From JAAZKO01 sp964432115 (GTDB lineage: Bacteria; Patescibacteriota; Microgenomatia; UBA1400; PJMF01), in assembly GCA_964432115.1 (NCBI GenBank), contig CAYSMC010000025.1, positions 1 through 38,961 on the forward strand: 38,961 nt of DNA. The letters are read 5' to 3'. Within the stretch, counting starts at the first letter, position 1; each line of letters begins with the position of its first letter. A model generated the notes under the pieces. It was not told the origin of the DNA, did not search any database, and saw only the letters and a list, made by a program, of their open reading frames with translations. A program made the translations under genes and the position numbers. Shown piece after piece: positions 7,476 through 18,300 of this stretch.

Positions 7476-10292
7476 GTGTTAAAAACTGCCAAGTTGTTTT
7501 TTATTTGTTTAGCCGTTTTTTTTCTACCCTTTTTTATCAAAACTAATAAGGATGTTTTTGCTCAGACAGCCACTCAAACTGCTACTTTTGATTTAAATCC
7601 AGAGCAAAAAGACCCCGCCACATATAACATTTTACCGCTAGTATTAAATCCCAATGCTGGAAACAGTACTTATGAAACTTTGTTAACAAACATGCTTATG
7701 GATCAGGGCTATGAAGCGCATTGTGCGCAAAAAGAGTGGTTGATTGATGCACAGGCTTGGGGGGATATCGTTGATTATTTTGCAGAATTTCCCAATAGTT
7801 CAGTCGATTTTTCTGGCACTAGCCCACAATATGTCAATTTTGAAAATGCTCGTATACCTTTGTTGCGAGGCATGGAAGCAAGCGAGCTAACTGATAAAAA
7901 TGATTCTTTTGAGGGGATGTTTGGTGCAAATTTACATGAAGTATTTACTGAACTAGATTACGAAAATGCTACAGGTGTAACTGGTCGCCTGTTAAGCTCT
8001 TATTGGCAATGTTTTTATAAAAAAAACAATTTAGATGCAATTGCTGAATTGTGCAATAATTTTTTTATTGATTGTTTCCTAAATAAAGAAGTAGAAATTC
8101 AAGCTAATCCCACTCTCAATATTCCCGCCGCTAATCTAGATTATATGGGAATTAAAGAGCGCTTAGACAACATGCATCCCGAATTATCTAGTGGCAATAA
8201 AGAAGAAAAAATTGAAAAAAATTCGGCAATTTGCATTGACTTATATCCAAAGGAAGATTCTACGGTAGATGCTGATCCAGCCATTGCCTTAAATCGAGCG
8301 GCCATAGAAAAAGTTAATTTTGATCTGGATAACTTATACCGCTTAGCTTTTTTAGTATTAGTGCCTAGACAAAGCACTGCAAATAATAAATTGGGTTTTG
8401 TGCAAAGCAATGGAGGTTTAAGCGGACAAGATGCTCCTATTGTTATTGCTTTTAAAATTCCAGAATTTGCCACTAATAAATCTCAGTTTTTAGACAACAT
8501 TGATAGTGCAGAATTGACTAAGCTTGTTTTGCAAGGACAAGAAGAAAATATTCTTGATTTTGAAGAACAAAATTCAAAAAGAACAGAATTAAATCAAGCG
8601 GCTGCTCGAGCAGATTCTTTACCAGAAGAAAATAAAATTATTCAATGTGCTGGAATGTCTCAGTGCCAGCGCACTGACAGCAATGTCCTAACTAATGTCT
8701 TGGTAGATATTATTAATGGTACCGAACCAACTTGTCAGACCGAGTCGATTAGCATTATAGAACTAGAAGATCCCAATAGTGAATTAACGATTGAAGATGT
8801 AGTTAATACTAATGATTTAAATTTTGAAAAAGCTGGAGATCTATTTACTCCAGCAGTCAAATATTTTGACGATACAGCGCGCAATCCTTATAAAAATAAT
8901 CCATTAAATAATGAATTGTTAGACCAATTAGATAGCAAAGCAGAAAGTAATTTTTCTTGGAATATTGCTGTTGATAGTCCTGGGCTGACACTTAGTGATG
9001 AAGAAAAAGTCAGCGTCAGAGCTTATTTGGTATTACCTATGGGTGAAACCGTAAAAGACGTCAATAAAGCTTTTAGTATTTTTTGGAATCGCGATGCCCT
9101 ATTTGAACTGATAAAAAGCAATGTGTTGGTGGATATGGATGGCAAAACCGGAGCCATCCCCAAATATTACACTATCAAAAATAGTAATGTTAATTTTACC
9201 GACAGTGATAGCTATAGTTGGCAAACCAACTGTCGCTTAGTTCCCGACCCCAGTGGAGAAACAGATATTTATGGTAATCCAATTTATATTGAAGTCTGTG
9301 ACGAAAAATCTTTTGGGGTAACTGTCTCTGGGAAACCTGACAATTCTTTGCTTTTTCCAGATTTTAGCTTAGGTTGGTTTATTAAAAAAATCCAAACGAC
9401 TATTCGCAGCACCGCTGATGACGCTTATAAATATGTAGCTTCTTGTGAACGTGTCGAAGATTTATTTTTAGGTCGGTGTAGCGGTCGACTCCCAGGAGAA
9501 TTAGAGGCTACTTGCGAGGGTGTTGCTTTCTCTAAAGTTGAGGGTCTTCCAGAATATGCTACCATACCTGATTTTGCCAAAGAAAATTTTGAAACATATG
9601 TAGCACCTCAAGTTACTCAAGAATTAATTGATGTTTATGGTCAAGTTGAAGCTGATACCGGAATTCCCTGCGAAATTGTTGCTGGTATTCATTGGATGGA
9701 AGGAGGTATGAATCCAGATCAATCTTTACTTGATGGGGGTCCACTCCGCGGAACACTATTGGAAGATGCTACTATCGCCATGGAACACCTTAAAGACAAA
9801 ATGGGCATGAGTGATGTCGCCCCAGATCAAATTCAGCTTAATTATGAAACTTTACTAATGGGTCTTGCTCGATACAATGGTCCTGGTAATGCTAATTGCA
9901 CCTCCAATTATCTAGGCGAAGAAAGACCTACTCGGTGGCGATCGGCTGGCTATTGTCCAGTGGATATGGAGGGCGATGACCATATTTATCCGGTCAACTG
10001 GATAGATGACAAACATCAAGAAATGGATTTAATCTTTTGCATGGACACAGTTGAATTTACTTGCAATCGTACTGCAACGCAAAGTGATTATGATGCCATT
10101 TATGATCGTTACACAGAAGTTATGGGTCGCGCACCTACGACTGATTTCATGGAAAAAGCTACTACGGTGTGTTTTATGGGCGGCGGTACTGTCTGTAGTC
10201 CTGAAGCCACTAATAACAACACTAGCAAATATCCACTTTTTGAAAGATTGGGAGTGTTAACCACGGCCCTGATTATGAATCATAGTCAGTAG
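7476..10292 (+). CDS. Large secreted protein with lysozyme/transglycosylase-like C-terminal domain
   Basis: 938 residues with a GTG start. The signal peptide is at about 1-30, ending F-A-Q before T-A. The middle (about 30-680) is not recognised; it is acidic and has scattered cysteine pairs. Residues about 700-830 look like a lysozyme-like fold: I-P-C-E-I-V-A-G-I-H-W-M-E-G-G-M-N-P with E742 as candidate catalytic glutamate, and later L-M-G-L-A-R-Y-N-G-P-G, resembling the A-x-Y-N-x-G motif of transglycosylases. The region after it is cysteine-rich. Such enzymes (VirB1 role) open peptidoglycan for secretion machines. The position between pilin-like and VirB6-like genes fits this. The enzymatic call is an inference from short motifs. 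Confidence 0.6.
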   Translation: MLKTAKLFFICLAVFFLPFFIKTNKDVFAQTATQTATFDLNPEQKDPATYNILPLVLNPNAGNSTYETLLTNMLMDQGYEAHCAQKEWLIDAQAWGDIVDYFAEFPNSSVDFSGTSPQYVNFENARIPLLRGMEASELTDKNDSFEGMFGANLHEVFTELDYENATGVTGRLLSSYWQCFYKKNNLDAIAELCNNFFIDCFLNKEVEIQANPTLNIPAANLDYMGIKERLDNMHPELSSGNKEEKIEKNSAICIDLYPKEDSTVDADPAIALNRAAIEKVNFDLDNLYRLAFLVLVPRQSTANNKLGFVQSNGGLSGQDAPIVIAFKIPEFATNKSQFLDNIDSAELTKLVLQGQEENILDFEEQNSKRTELNQAAARADSLPEENKIIQCAGMSQCQRTDSNVLTNVLVDIINGTEPTCQTESISIIELEDPNSELTIEDVVNTNDLNFEKAGDLFTPAVKYFDDTARNPYKNNPLNNELLDQLDSKAESNFSWNIAVDSPGLTLSDEEKVSVRAYLVLPMGETVKDVNKAFSIFWNRDALFELIKSNVLVDMDGKTGAIPKYYTIKNSNVNFTDSDSYSWQTNCRLVPDPSGETDIYGNPIYIEVCDEKSFGVTVSGKPDNSLLFPDFSLGWFIKKIQTTIRSTADDAYKYVASCERVEDLFLGRCSGRLPGELEATCEGVAFSKVEGLPEYATIPDFAKENFETYVAPQVTQELIDVYGQVEADTGIPCEIVAGIHWMEGGMNPDQSLLDGGPLRGTLLEDATIAMEHLKDKMGMSDVAPDQIQLNYETLLMGLARYNGPGNANCTSNYLGEERPTRWRSAGYCPVDMEGDDHIYPVNWIDDKHQEMDLIFCMDTVEFTCNRTATQSDYDAIYDRYTEVMGRAPTTDFMEKATTVCFMGGGTVCSPEATNNNTSKYPLFERLGVLTTALIMNHSQ

Positions 10293-10309
10293 TTATTGGG
10301 CGCTAAGGT

Positions 10310-11233
10310 TTATTTTTTATTTTTTTTAGGGGTAGATTTCTTTACAATAGGGTTGGGTTGTTTTTTGGCTGGAAGTTTTTTGTCAGTATTTGTGGACGCT
10401 TTTGGCAAAGAATGAAAATCAAAACGTTGCGCTTCTAATTTTAATAATTCAGCTATCGCCAAGAAACTGTCAGCTGTCATTTGAGGACTGGTAAATTCTT
10501 TAGTTTTGTAACTAATACTGTTTAATAATAAAGTAGCTAATTGCTTAATATGATTTAAAGATTTCAATTCTATATTGAACAAATTGCCTAAACTTTTTAA
10601 TAAATAAAAAACTGCTTCTCCATAACCACTACTACCACTGATGTCTAAATTCAGCGTGCCAAAATCTGGTAAAAAAGTGTTAATCGTTATCAAGGGTGTA
10701 TCTTGATAAAGGTCTTGATAGTTGACATATAAATCCTTTAAATCTGCCAAATCATTAACACCCACTAAAATTAGTAGATCTGCGCTTGAACCAATATACT
10801 TAAAATCAACTTCTTGATAGTCAAGTGGTTTACTGCCCTTTTTTGGTTTAATAGTTAAATAAAAACGTTGATCATTGTCAGCAATATGATAAGAAACTTT
10901 ATTAACTTGCTCTTCTTGATAAGGAAAGCTTATTAATAAATTCTCTCGACCCAAATCCTGCTGGCAAATGTTTAATAATTTTTGTTCTTTTAAATAACTT
11001 TTAATTTGAGGCCAATTATTTAACATTGTGTCTAGTTTTTTAGGACAAAAGATAGCCAATTCTTGCACTTTTAATTTGGCTTTATTATTTATGGGCACTT
11101 CTTTGCAAAACAAATAACTAGCCAAAATAGCTAGTAATAAATCCAATTGCTGAGAATTAGCAAATAAGAAAAACAAGCTTCGGCTTGACGACAAAAACTC
11201 TGCTAAACGAGACACCTGGTTCTGATCGATCAC
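10310..11233 (-). CDS. DHH-phosphoesterase-like protein lacking the catalytic motifs
   Basis: 307 residues, starting with GTG at 11233. The order of segments resembles the DHH family: an N-terminal helix pair where D-G-D-A would be expected, then D-L-L-I-L-V-G-V near residue 155, then a strand with I-N-T-F-L-P-D-F-G-T-L-N-L-D-I where I-D-H-H-x-x-N-x-x-F-G-x-x-N would be, and S-S-G-Y-G-E-A-V-F-Y-L-L-K-S-L-G. The metal-binding D-H-H and D-x-D residues are absent, so if the assignment holds it is not an active nuclease. The last about 40 residues are lysine/proline-rich (K-K-x-P repeats), possibly nucleic-acid binding. It is convergent with the lysozyme-like gene and divergent from the VirB6-like gene. 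Function unknown. Confidence 0.5.
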   Translation of the reverse strand: MIDQNQVSRLAEFLSSSRSLFFLFANSQQLDLLLAILASYLFCKEVPINNKAKLKVQELAIFCPKKLDTMLNNWPQIKSYLKEQKLLNICQQDLGRENLLISFPYQEEQVNKVSYHIADNDQRFYLTIKPKKGSKPLDYQEVDFKYIGSSADLLILVGVNDLADLKDLYVNYQDLYQDTPLITINTFLPDFGTLNLDISGSSGYGEAVFYLLKSLGNLFNIELKSLNHIKQLATLLLNSISYKTKEFTSPQMTADSFLAIAELLKLEAQRFDFHSLPKASTNTDKKLPAKKQPNPIVKKSTPKKNKK

Positions 11234-11314
11234 TTTTGATATTTTTAAATACTTTATGATCGCTTGTCAAGCGGTAAAATAAAACTTCACTTTACACAAG
11301 AGATAAGAATCAAT

Positions 11315-11320
11315 TAAAAT
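11315..11320 (+). promoter_or_regulatory. -10 box (TAAAAT) for the VirB6-like gene, near-leaderless
   Basis: TAAAAT is followed by 9 nt and the ATG at 11330; there is no Shine-Dalgarno sequence. It lies in the 96-nt divergent spacer with the DHH-like gene. Confidence 0.5.
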
Positions 11321-11329
11321 AAGTCCAGT

Positions 11330-13066
11330 ATGAGAAAAAATATTTCTCGTTTGTTTATTTTTGTTCTAACCTTTTTGTTGGCTTGGTCTGTCACAATTAA
11401 ACCTGCTCAAGCTAGCATTTGGGATTGGATAAAAGCTCAATTTCAATCACAAGAGGCTAGCGAGAACATGAAAACTAGCTTGACTCAAGAAGGTGTCAGC
11501 GGTGAAAAACATGTGACTGAGACAACCTCAAACTTGATGAATGTCATTAATTTACATGTTTTAGGCTCTCCAACTGATGAAGATACTTCAACCACAAATG
11601 GTATGTTGCGCGAAAGTGTTGGACCTGGTTTAATTAGCGTAGTCAATAGTGGCATTGTTGCCATGTATGATCCGCCTGCCAGTTCAACAACATACGTAGC
11701 CGATTTGTTACAAAATGCAAAAATCATACCCCAGGCTCAAGCGCAAGGACTCGGTTTTGCTTCATTAGACCCAATTTTAGATGCTTGGAAAAATTTTAGA
11801 AATGTCGCTTATTTGTTTTTCGTTGTCATTTTTTTGGTAATTGGTTTTATGATCATGTTTCGCGCCAAAATTGGTCAAGCCGCCATTACGGTTCAACAGG
11901 CTATACCTAGCATCATTGTTGCCCTGTTAGCAGTCACTTTTTCTTATGCAATCGCAGGATTATTAATTGACCTCATGTACGTCGTCATGTATGGGTTAAT
12001 AACCTTATTTGGCAACGAAAGCCACGATCTAATTTCAGGCAATATATTTACATTAGTAGGCGCTATGTTTGACAAATTTGGATCGACAGTCATGGATGCT
12101 ATGGAGAATTTAATGCAGGGTTTGTTGGGACAAGGGGTAGTAACAGCAGCTTTAAGTTGGCTGTCATCTTTATCTGCTATTATGATTATTGGTTTGGCAA
12201 TATTAATTAGTGTCTTTAAAATTTTCCTTGAATTATTAAAATCCTATATTTCAATTATTTTACAGGTCGTTTTTGCACCAATCATCCTAATGGTAGGCGC
12301 CATTCCTGGAAAAAATACATTTATGTCGTGGGTTAAGAATTTAACAGGTAATTTATTAATTTGGCCTCTTACACTCATCTGCCTTTTAGTCAACAGAATG
12401 TTAACATCTTCAGGATATAGTTTTAATGATTCTAACGTCGGTGGATTCATGCCTCCTTATTTATTAGGATCTGGTCAAGGAGCAGCTTTTCCAGCTTTAG
12501 TTGGAATTGGCATACTACTAGTTATTCCAGAAATTATGAAAGAAGCAAAAAAGAAACTAGGAGTTGAAGAAGGAATTATGGGAAGTTTGGCGGGGGCTGC
12601 CTTGAAACAAATTCAAGGAGCTACACCAATTGGATCTAAGGCCATAGGTACTGTCGGCGGAAGTGCAGGAGGTGCTCTTTGGGGAATTGGAAAGGGTGTT
12701 TTGGAAACCCGCAATCAAGACTTATCTCTTGGAGATCGGCTTGGAAGAATTGGTTCCCAAGCACTACATTATACTGGTGAAGGAATGTCTAAAGGAAGTA
12801 AGGTTGGCGGAGCAGTAAGTCAAGCTTTGGGAGGTAAAAGTACAGGAGTAATTCAACATGTAGAAAAAGGTGTTGATAAGGCTACTAATTTCTTTGGCGA
12901 AGAAGAAAAACTTAAGAGAATCACTGAGGGCTCAAAACGAGAAAAAAATTGGAATGAAAAAAGACAAAATGCCGAAGCACAAAAGAGGAAAAGAGAATAT
13001 GAAGAGGCCAGATTGAGAGAGGGACACTACGGTCAAGAAGTTACTATTAAAGACGAGCAGACTTAG
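11330..13066 (+). CDS. VirB6/TrbL-like polytopic membrane protein of a type IV secretion-like system
   Basis: 578 residues. A signal-like helix (about 7-28) ends P-A-Q-A. An extracellular part to about 150 is followed by helices at about 157-177, 187-225, 278-330, 340-360 and 382-402. The segment F-L-V-I-G-F-M-I-M-F-R-A-K-I and the following S-Y-A-I-A-G-L-L-I-D-L-M-Y are typical of the VirB6/TrbL-like proteins of Patescibacteria. VirB6 forms the inner-membrane channel part. The C-terminal 175 residues are glycine-rich, then strongly charged (K/R/E), and probably cytoplasmic. Its gene stands alone between two divergently or convergently placed genes and has its own promoter. Confidence 0.8.
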   Translation: MRKNISRLFIFVLTFLLAWSVTIKPAQASIWDWIKAQFQSQEASENMKTSLTQEGVSGEKHVTETTSNLMNVINLHVLGSPTDEDTSTTNGMLRESVGPGLISVVNSGIVAMYDPPASSTTYVADLLQNAKIIPQAQAQGLGFASLDPILDAWKNFRNVAYLFFVVIFLVIGFMIMFRAKIGQAAITVQQAIPSIIVALLAVTFSYAIAGLLIDLMYVVMYGLITLFGNESHDLISGNIFTLVGAMFDKFGSTVMDAMENLMQGLLGQGVVTAALSWLSSLSAIMIIGLAILISVFKIFLELLKSYISIILQVVFAPIILMVGAIPGKNTFMSWVKNLTGNLLIWPLTLICLLVNRMLTSSGYSFNDSNVGGFMPPYLLGSGQGAAFPALVGIGILLVIPEIMKEAKKKLGVEEGIMGSLAGAALKQIQGATPIGSKAIGTVGGSAGGALWGIGKGVLETRNQDLSLGDRLGRIGSQALHYTGEGMSKGSKVGGAVSQALGGKSTGVIQHVEKGVDKATNFFGEEEKLKRITEGSKREKNWNEKRQNAEAQKRKREYEEARLREGHYGQEVTIKDEQT

Positions 13067-13128
13067 TTAGCAAAATATATTCAACAAGCCCTTGGTTTCA
13101 TTATTTTTTCGGTCTATAATTGATTAAA

Positions 13129-15318
13129 TTAAATCGACTTCTGGATGTCTGGGTCAAGATACGAAGATTTCCACCCTGAAGATACATTGACTGGACATTC
13201 AGGTGGTTTATCGAGTTCTTGCTGTCTCTTCAAGTAACCTAAGTCTTCCAGGTCAGGATTGTTTTTAATTCTCCAAGCATTAAAACCAACCATCTCTCTT
13301 TCAGAATAAATCCAAGGTCTTTTAATATAAGGATTCTCAAGAAATTTAATGAAACTGTCTTTATAACCAGTAGCCAGAGATGTATTAATTGTAACTTGAT
13401 TAATCATCGTCTTAATTGCAACGTCATAGAGTTGAGCATAATCCAAACTTCGTCCAGGCAGAGATCCAACCTTTTGACCCAAATATGTTTCTCTTCCAGG
13501 AACAGCATTTAATATTCCCCAAAAATAAAATCTGACTGCCGCATCAAGTAGTTGATGAGCATAAAAATATTTATTGTCAGACTTATACTGACCAATATAA
13601 GAGCCCGCTTTTGCAATTTCAGAAGAAATATTTTTTACCAAAACCTGAATTTTTTCTCTCATTTGTGTTGGATCGCCACTGAGAGTTAGTGAGGCAAAAA
13701 CACTATTAGCTGTTTCAATGATTTTTAGAAAAGCATTTTTTGATTTCTGATAGTCGTCAGGCAAAAGAGCTTTTTCGGTTTGATTCGTCATGTCATCAAC
13801 GGCTGGGAAATCGCTATCCCAATGTTCTGGTTCGTATTTTTTGAAATTAAGTTTTTCCCAATTAGGATTTCTCCACAACATGTAATTATGAATTTCTTCC
13901 ATCATCAAGATAACTTTTTGATTTTGCAAAGCGTCACCCCCAGCAGAAACATCCCACTTTTTGTATAATGGATTTTTTCTTGAAAGATTATCTGATAAAG
14001 CTCGATCAGTACTTCCTTGGACCAGCGTTTCGATATTTCTTAAATCAATCCAAGCTAAAGTAGCAGCGTGCATTTCTCTTGCCGAATTTTTTCCAACATT
14101 ATAAAGTATGGCCGAAAGCAAACCAGTTGGTCGACCCTTTTCTCCATCAGAAAATTTAAATGCTCCTTTATGTCTTCCCAAATGCCAGAGACCTGCTTTG
14201 GAACCCAAATCATCTCTAGTTGTCTTTAATTTAGCTATAAAACAGATAAGTTGCTTGGCTTCCTCAGGAAACTTCTCTAGTTCGTCTTTTATTCCCAATG
14301 AAAATGGTGTTACTCTGTCAACATTTTCTTCATCAACAACTTCAATTTCATTAATGCTTGGCAGATATTCTTCAAAGAATTTTTTTGAAGTCTCCGCGGT
14401 AAAACCCATGTTTCGAGAAAAGTCACTATTTGTTGGGGTTTTTTCCCGATCACCTTTTGGGCTTTTCTTCATTTCCTGATAAGCAGCAAAAACCATTTTT
14501 TGAATAATTCCCATGTCTGAACTAAATTTTTTCCTATCTAATTCTTTGGAATTAATCAATGGATTCTTATTAAATTTAATATTAAAAACCATGGCTCCGT
14601 CTAGCGCAAGCGTTTGTATAAGCGACTCATGTTTTGCTGTTAAATTGTTGTTGTTTAGCGAACGAATACTTAAGACTCCATAGTCTATCAGGTAAAAAGT
14701 TGGTTCAATTAAATTGCTAAAGTCAATAAATCGTTGTTCCCCAATCTCTACATCCTCACCCTTTTCTAAAGCCAAATTAATAAAATCATTTTTCATCAAT
14801 GCAACTTTTTCTTTAATTACCTTAAACAAAACAAATCTTATTTCATCTCCCTTAACAATGCTTTCAGTTTGCCATTCAATAAACAAATCTATTAGACTTC
14901 TCTTTCTCAATTCTTCTAATTGTGAAAATTGTTCAATTTCTTTTTTTTGAGTAGACATTTTAGAAAGACTTGACGGAGCTTGTTCTTCAATCAACTCATC
15001 TTTTTTGCCCCACTCATAATCGCTCCCTCGCACTAGCTCACCAATTTTACTTATGTAAAGATTTATAGCAGCTTGTTCTTCTTTAGAAACTGGTTGATAG
15101 GCTGAGCTCAATTCTCTAGACGCTTTTACTAATTTTATTGCTTCTTTAAACTCAAGATCTTCCTCAACAAGTTTTTTAATTTCCTGCAAATTATTTTTCA
15201 ACTGAGCCAAAACATTTGAAGGCTCTTCATCTTTTGCTCCACCCCCACCCTCCGATTTATCATCTGGCGCCCTAAAAAAACCTTTTCTTTCTGGAAAACC
15301 ATCAAAGTTTGTACTCAT
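13129..15318 (-). CDS. Uncharacterised 729-aa cytoplasmic protein
   Basis: Not recognised. No signal peptide or membrane helix is seen. An N-terminal 30 residues rich in G, D and E lead into a helical, charged region (about 35-250) and a longer mixed region with many W, Y and N residues. The tail ends with W-K-S-S-Y-L-D-P-D. The size and absence of low-complexity sequence beyond the N-terminus suggest a folded protein. It is divergent from the C39-peptidase gene and convergent with the VirB6-like gene, so a secretion-related job such as substrate, chaperone or regulator is possible but unproven. TATAAT lies 7 nt before the ATG, so the mRNA is probably leaderless. Confidence 0.6.
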   Translation of the reverse strand: MSTNFDGFPERKGFFRAPDDKSEGGGGAKDEEPSNVLAQLKNNLQEIKKLVEEDLEFKEAIKLVKASRELSSAYQPVSKEEQAAINLYISKIGELVRGSDYEWGKKDELIEEQAPSSLSKMSTQKKEIEQFSQLEELRKRSLIDLFIEWQTESIVKGDEIRFVLFKVIKEKVALMKNDFINLALEKGEDVEIGEQRFIDFSNLIEPTFYLIDYGVLSIRSLNNNNLTAKHESLIQTLALDGAMVFNIKFNKNPLINSKELDRKKFSSDMGIIQKMVFAAYQEMKKSPKGDREKTPTNSDFSRNMGFTAETSKKFFEEYLPSINEIEVVDEENVDRVTPFSLGIKDELEKFPEEAKQLICFIAKLKTTRDDLGSKAGLWHLGRHKGAFKFSDGEKGRPTGLLSAILYNVGKNSAREMHAATLAWIDLRNIETLVQGSTDRALSDNLSRKNPLYKKWDVSAGGDALQNQKVILMMEEIHNYMLWRNPNWEKLNFKKYEPEHWDSDFPAVDDMTNQTEKALLPDDYQKSKNAFLKIIETANSVFASLTLSGDPTQMREKIQVLVKNISSEIAKAGSYIGQYKSDNKYFYAHQLLDAAVRFYFWGILNAVPGRETYLGQKVGSLPGRSLDYAQLYDVAIKTMINQVTINTSLATGYKDSFIKFLENPYIKRPWIYSEREMVGFNAWRIKNNPDLEDLGYLKRQQELDKPPECPVNVSSGWKSSYLDPDIQKSI

Positions 15319-15325
15319 AAAATAA

Positions 15326-15331
15326 ATTATA
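15326..15331 (-). promoter_or_regulatory. -10 box (TATAAT) for the 729-aa gene, leaderless type
   Basis: On the minus strand a perfect TATAAT is followed by 7 nt (TTATTTT) and the ATG at 15318. Confidence 0.65.
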
Positions 15332-15375
15332 CTATTTTTGTCTTTTTTTGCCTAGTCAGTCATTAATTTTCTGTC

Positions 15376-15381
15376 TATAAT
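15376..15381 (+). promoter_or_regulatory. -10 box (TATAAT) for the C39-peptidase gene, leaderless type
   Basis: A perfect TATAAT is followed by 6 nt (GAAAAC) and the ATG at 15388. I see no good -35 at the usual distance. It is about 45 nt from the divergent minus-strand TATAAT. Confidence 0.65.
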
Positions 15382-15387
15382 GAAAAC

Positions 15388-18300
15388 ATGACTAATCAGG
15401 GCAATATTGACAATTTTCGCCTCGACCTGAAAAGGTTGGCTAGTCTAAATAATCTACAGCTTGATGAGCTCAAAGAAATTATTGAGTTTTGTGCTAATTT
15501 CTTTGGCCAGAATTTGCCCCAAAAATTTGGTAAAGCTTTCAATTCGCCTTTTTTAATTCAAGGTTTCTCTGGCAAAACTTTTAAACTGGCTAGAGGCAAC
15601 AAAATTGAGAGTCAAGAGAAAATCATTGCTGATTTAAATCAAGATCAAGCGGTTGAGCAAAGTCAAAAAGAGAAAATAATTGACGAACTAAAAAAGCAGC
15701 AAAATAAAATTTTACAAGAAAACTTGTTTTTGAGCGACTTCGTGGCTTTTTTAGAACAAAGCAGTCTCCAATTAGCTAAATTTCTTGATCAAGATCATAA
15801 ACAAGCTTTAGCCAAACTTGGTAGTGATTTTTTTAATCATATCGGCTTAGCCGCCAAAGTCAGTTCATCACAAATCCTGCTTAAAGAATTACAAAAACTT
15901 GAAGACAGTCCAGCTATTTGGCAAAAAGTTAATAGCGATTTAGCCCAACCCATGCTTACCATTATTGAATCGCAACAAACGCAATTTGCCAAGAAACAAG
16001 AAACAACAGATCAACAAAAAAGTACAACGAGCGCTACAACAGATATTCAAGGACAAAAGAAAAAATCATCTGGTTCATCGGCCGCCAAAATAGCAGATGA
16101 TCAAGATTCGGGTACTGAAGAAGAACCAACTATAGACGAAATCAAGCAAACTCTTCCCGAAGATTTCTCCAAAGAGTTTAATCTCGCTCGTCTCGACGAT
16201 CACTCAAAGCTTTACATTCGCTCCCTAGCTATTATCGCTGTCAACCAATCTTTACAAATACAATTTGCTAATTTAAGTAAAGAACAGTTAGCTGACCTAG
16301 GTTTTGCTGGAGTTCCCAATTTTGATCAACTAAGTTTAGAAAGCAGACAACAGCTCCTGAGTATTACTTTTAGTAAGATTGAAAGTTTGCTGGCCAGTGG
16401 CAAATATGATTTAAAAGAACTAATTAGCACTCCATCCTTGCGTATTAGTTTTGCCAAAGATACTGCCCTGAAAGTCATGACCGATATTCGCGGCGGAGAA
16501 ATTTTTGCTCAAGAACTTGGTCAACTAACTAGCAGTGGGCAAAATCAGCCAAAAATTAAACAGCAACTAGTGAAAGATCAAGAACAGAGCTTAATCCAAG
16601 ATCAATTACAAGATTTATCCAGTCAAAAAGCTGAAGCTTTTTTTGCCAAGCTTGATTCTCAACCAACACTTCAAGGCGAGTTTGTCACTAACATTACTCG
16701 AAGTTTTACTAGAGTTACTAAAAATAATTTCCTCAACGAATGGCAAAAAATTGTCGTTGATGATAAAAATGCTCGAGAAAAATCTTTTCTAGCACGAGAA
16801 AATATTTTACCGGTGATTGATGTTTTTATTCAGCAAAATTATCCCGTCAGTTATATCGAAAATTTTGATTGGCAACGTTTTCAAACGCATTTTGGCAAAG
16901 AAATCATCAATCAAGAAACATATTTAGCCAATGAACAACTGATCAAAAATTTATTAATTAGTTACTGGAAAACCCAGCGTGCCGAATGGAGTTACACTAT
17001 CCACCAGGGTATTGATAATGAATTATACGCTACAGAAGATCTAGAAAATCTATGGCAAGATCTTGACAACGTAAAAGATAAACAAGCTCAACAAAGACGA
17101 GCAGTTTATTTACGACAACTACAACAACAAGCTCGTTTTAATTTAATTAATGCTGAAGCTGTTACCAACGTGTTCGCAGGTTCTACTCGAGATAAGATTA
17201 ATTTTGATGGTTTTCAGCAAGAACAAATAGACCATCTCAATCAACTAAACGCAGTTTATCAACAAAGTTTTTTAAATATTGTTAATGAGGGCGGACCAAC
17301 AACTCAACAACTGACACTCAGTTATTATTTTCCTGAAGAAGAATACGTTCTTGACAATGTCTTGTTACAAACAACTAGCTTTCCACAATTTTCTGCATAT
17401 GATCTGGGCGCACTCAACTACAATCAAGCTTTCGGACCAAATGAAGCTGGCAAATATCCCCTACTCAGAACCTTAAATAACGAAGGGGGCATTGAAAATC
17501 AAATTCAAGATGGTCTTGGCGCAGTTAAAAATATTTCTGGTAAAGCTATTGATTTTTTAGGACAAAAAGCCATTCGCGCTGGACTCGATTATGCAACTGG
17601 TGGGGCTTTTGAAACTCTTCCTGAGCCAATCAAGCAAATGATTGAACAAATTGCTTGGGGAGAAATTAAAAAAAGACTAGAACCAATTTTGAAAATTTTA
17701 CTGGCCTTAGCGACTGGAGCATTGATGGCTTTATTGGCTTTAATATCCAAAATTGTTTCATTCTTTGGCTTGGGAGGAGGTGTCAGAGAAACTTCTCCGA
17801 TTATAGCAAAAAAAACTATCTGGAGCGAAATTGCGGACGCCACTCAATCAATTGTTAATCCCAGAAGCACCGCAGCTGTTGCCGACAATCAATTAGCAAA
17901 TAGGGCAACAATTACAGACAGTCAAAGCGTGGCTGTAAGCCCAACTCGATTACCCAACACTTCAATTGGTTCAACTGTTTCTCAAGTCAGTCACGGTGTC
18001 ATGACTACAGCTACCCAGGCAGTGATTACCGCTTTTAGCCTGGCAGCTGGTGGGATGTTGATTTATCAAACAGTGTTAAATAGCGCTTTTTTAACTCAAT
18101 TTCCTACCGGCGGAAGCAGGGGGGGTGGCACCGCTGTGTTCTGTGATGATGTTGTTGTGGGCAATCTCACCTATTACAGTCAAAAAGACTACAATAACGT
18201 TACTATTTGTGGTGGTCAATGTACTTTTGGTTCTTCTGCATGTGGACCAGTCGCTATTGCCATGATTCTTAATGAAGATCCAATTACTATGTCAACTCGA

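Noticed and set aside
13115..13120. A perfect TATAAT on the plus strand between two convergent genes
   Set aside because: It points into the 3' end of the 729-aa gene on the opposite strand with no plus-strand gene after it; probably chance in AT-rich DNA.
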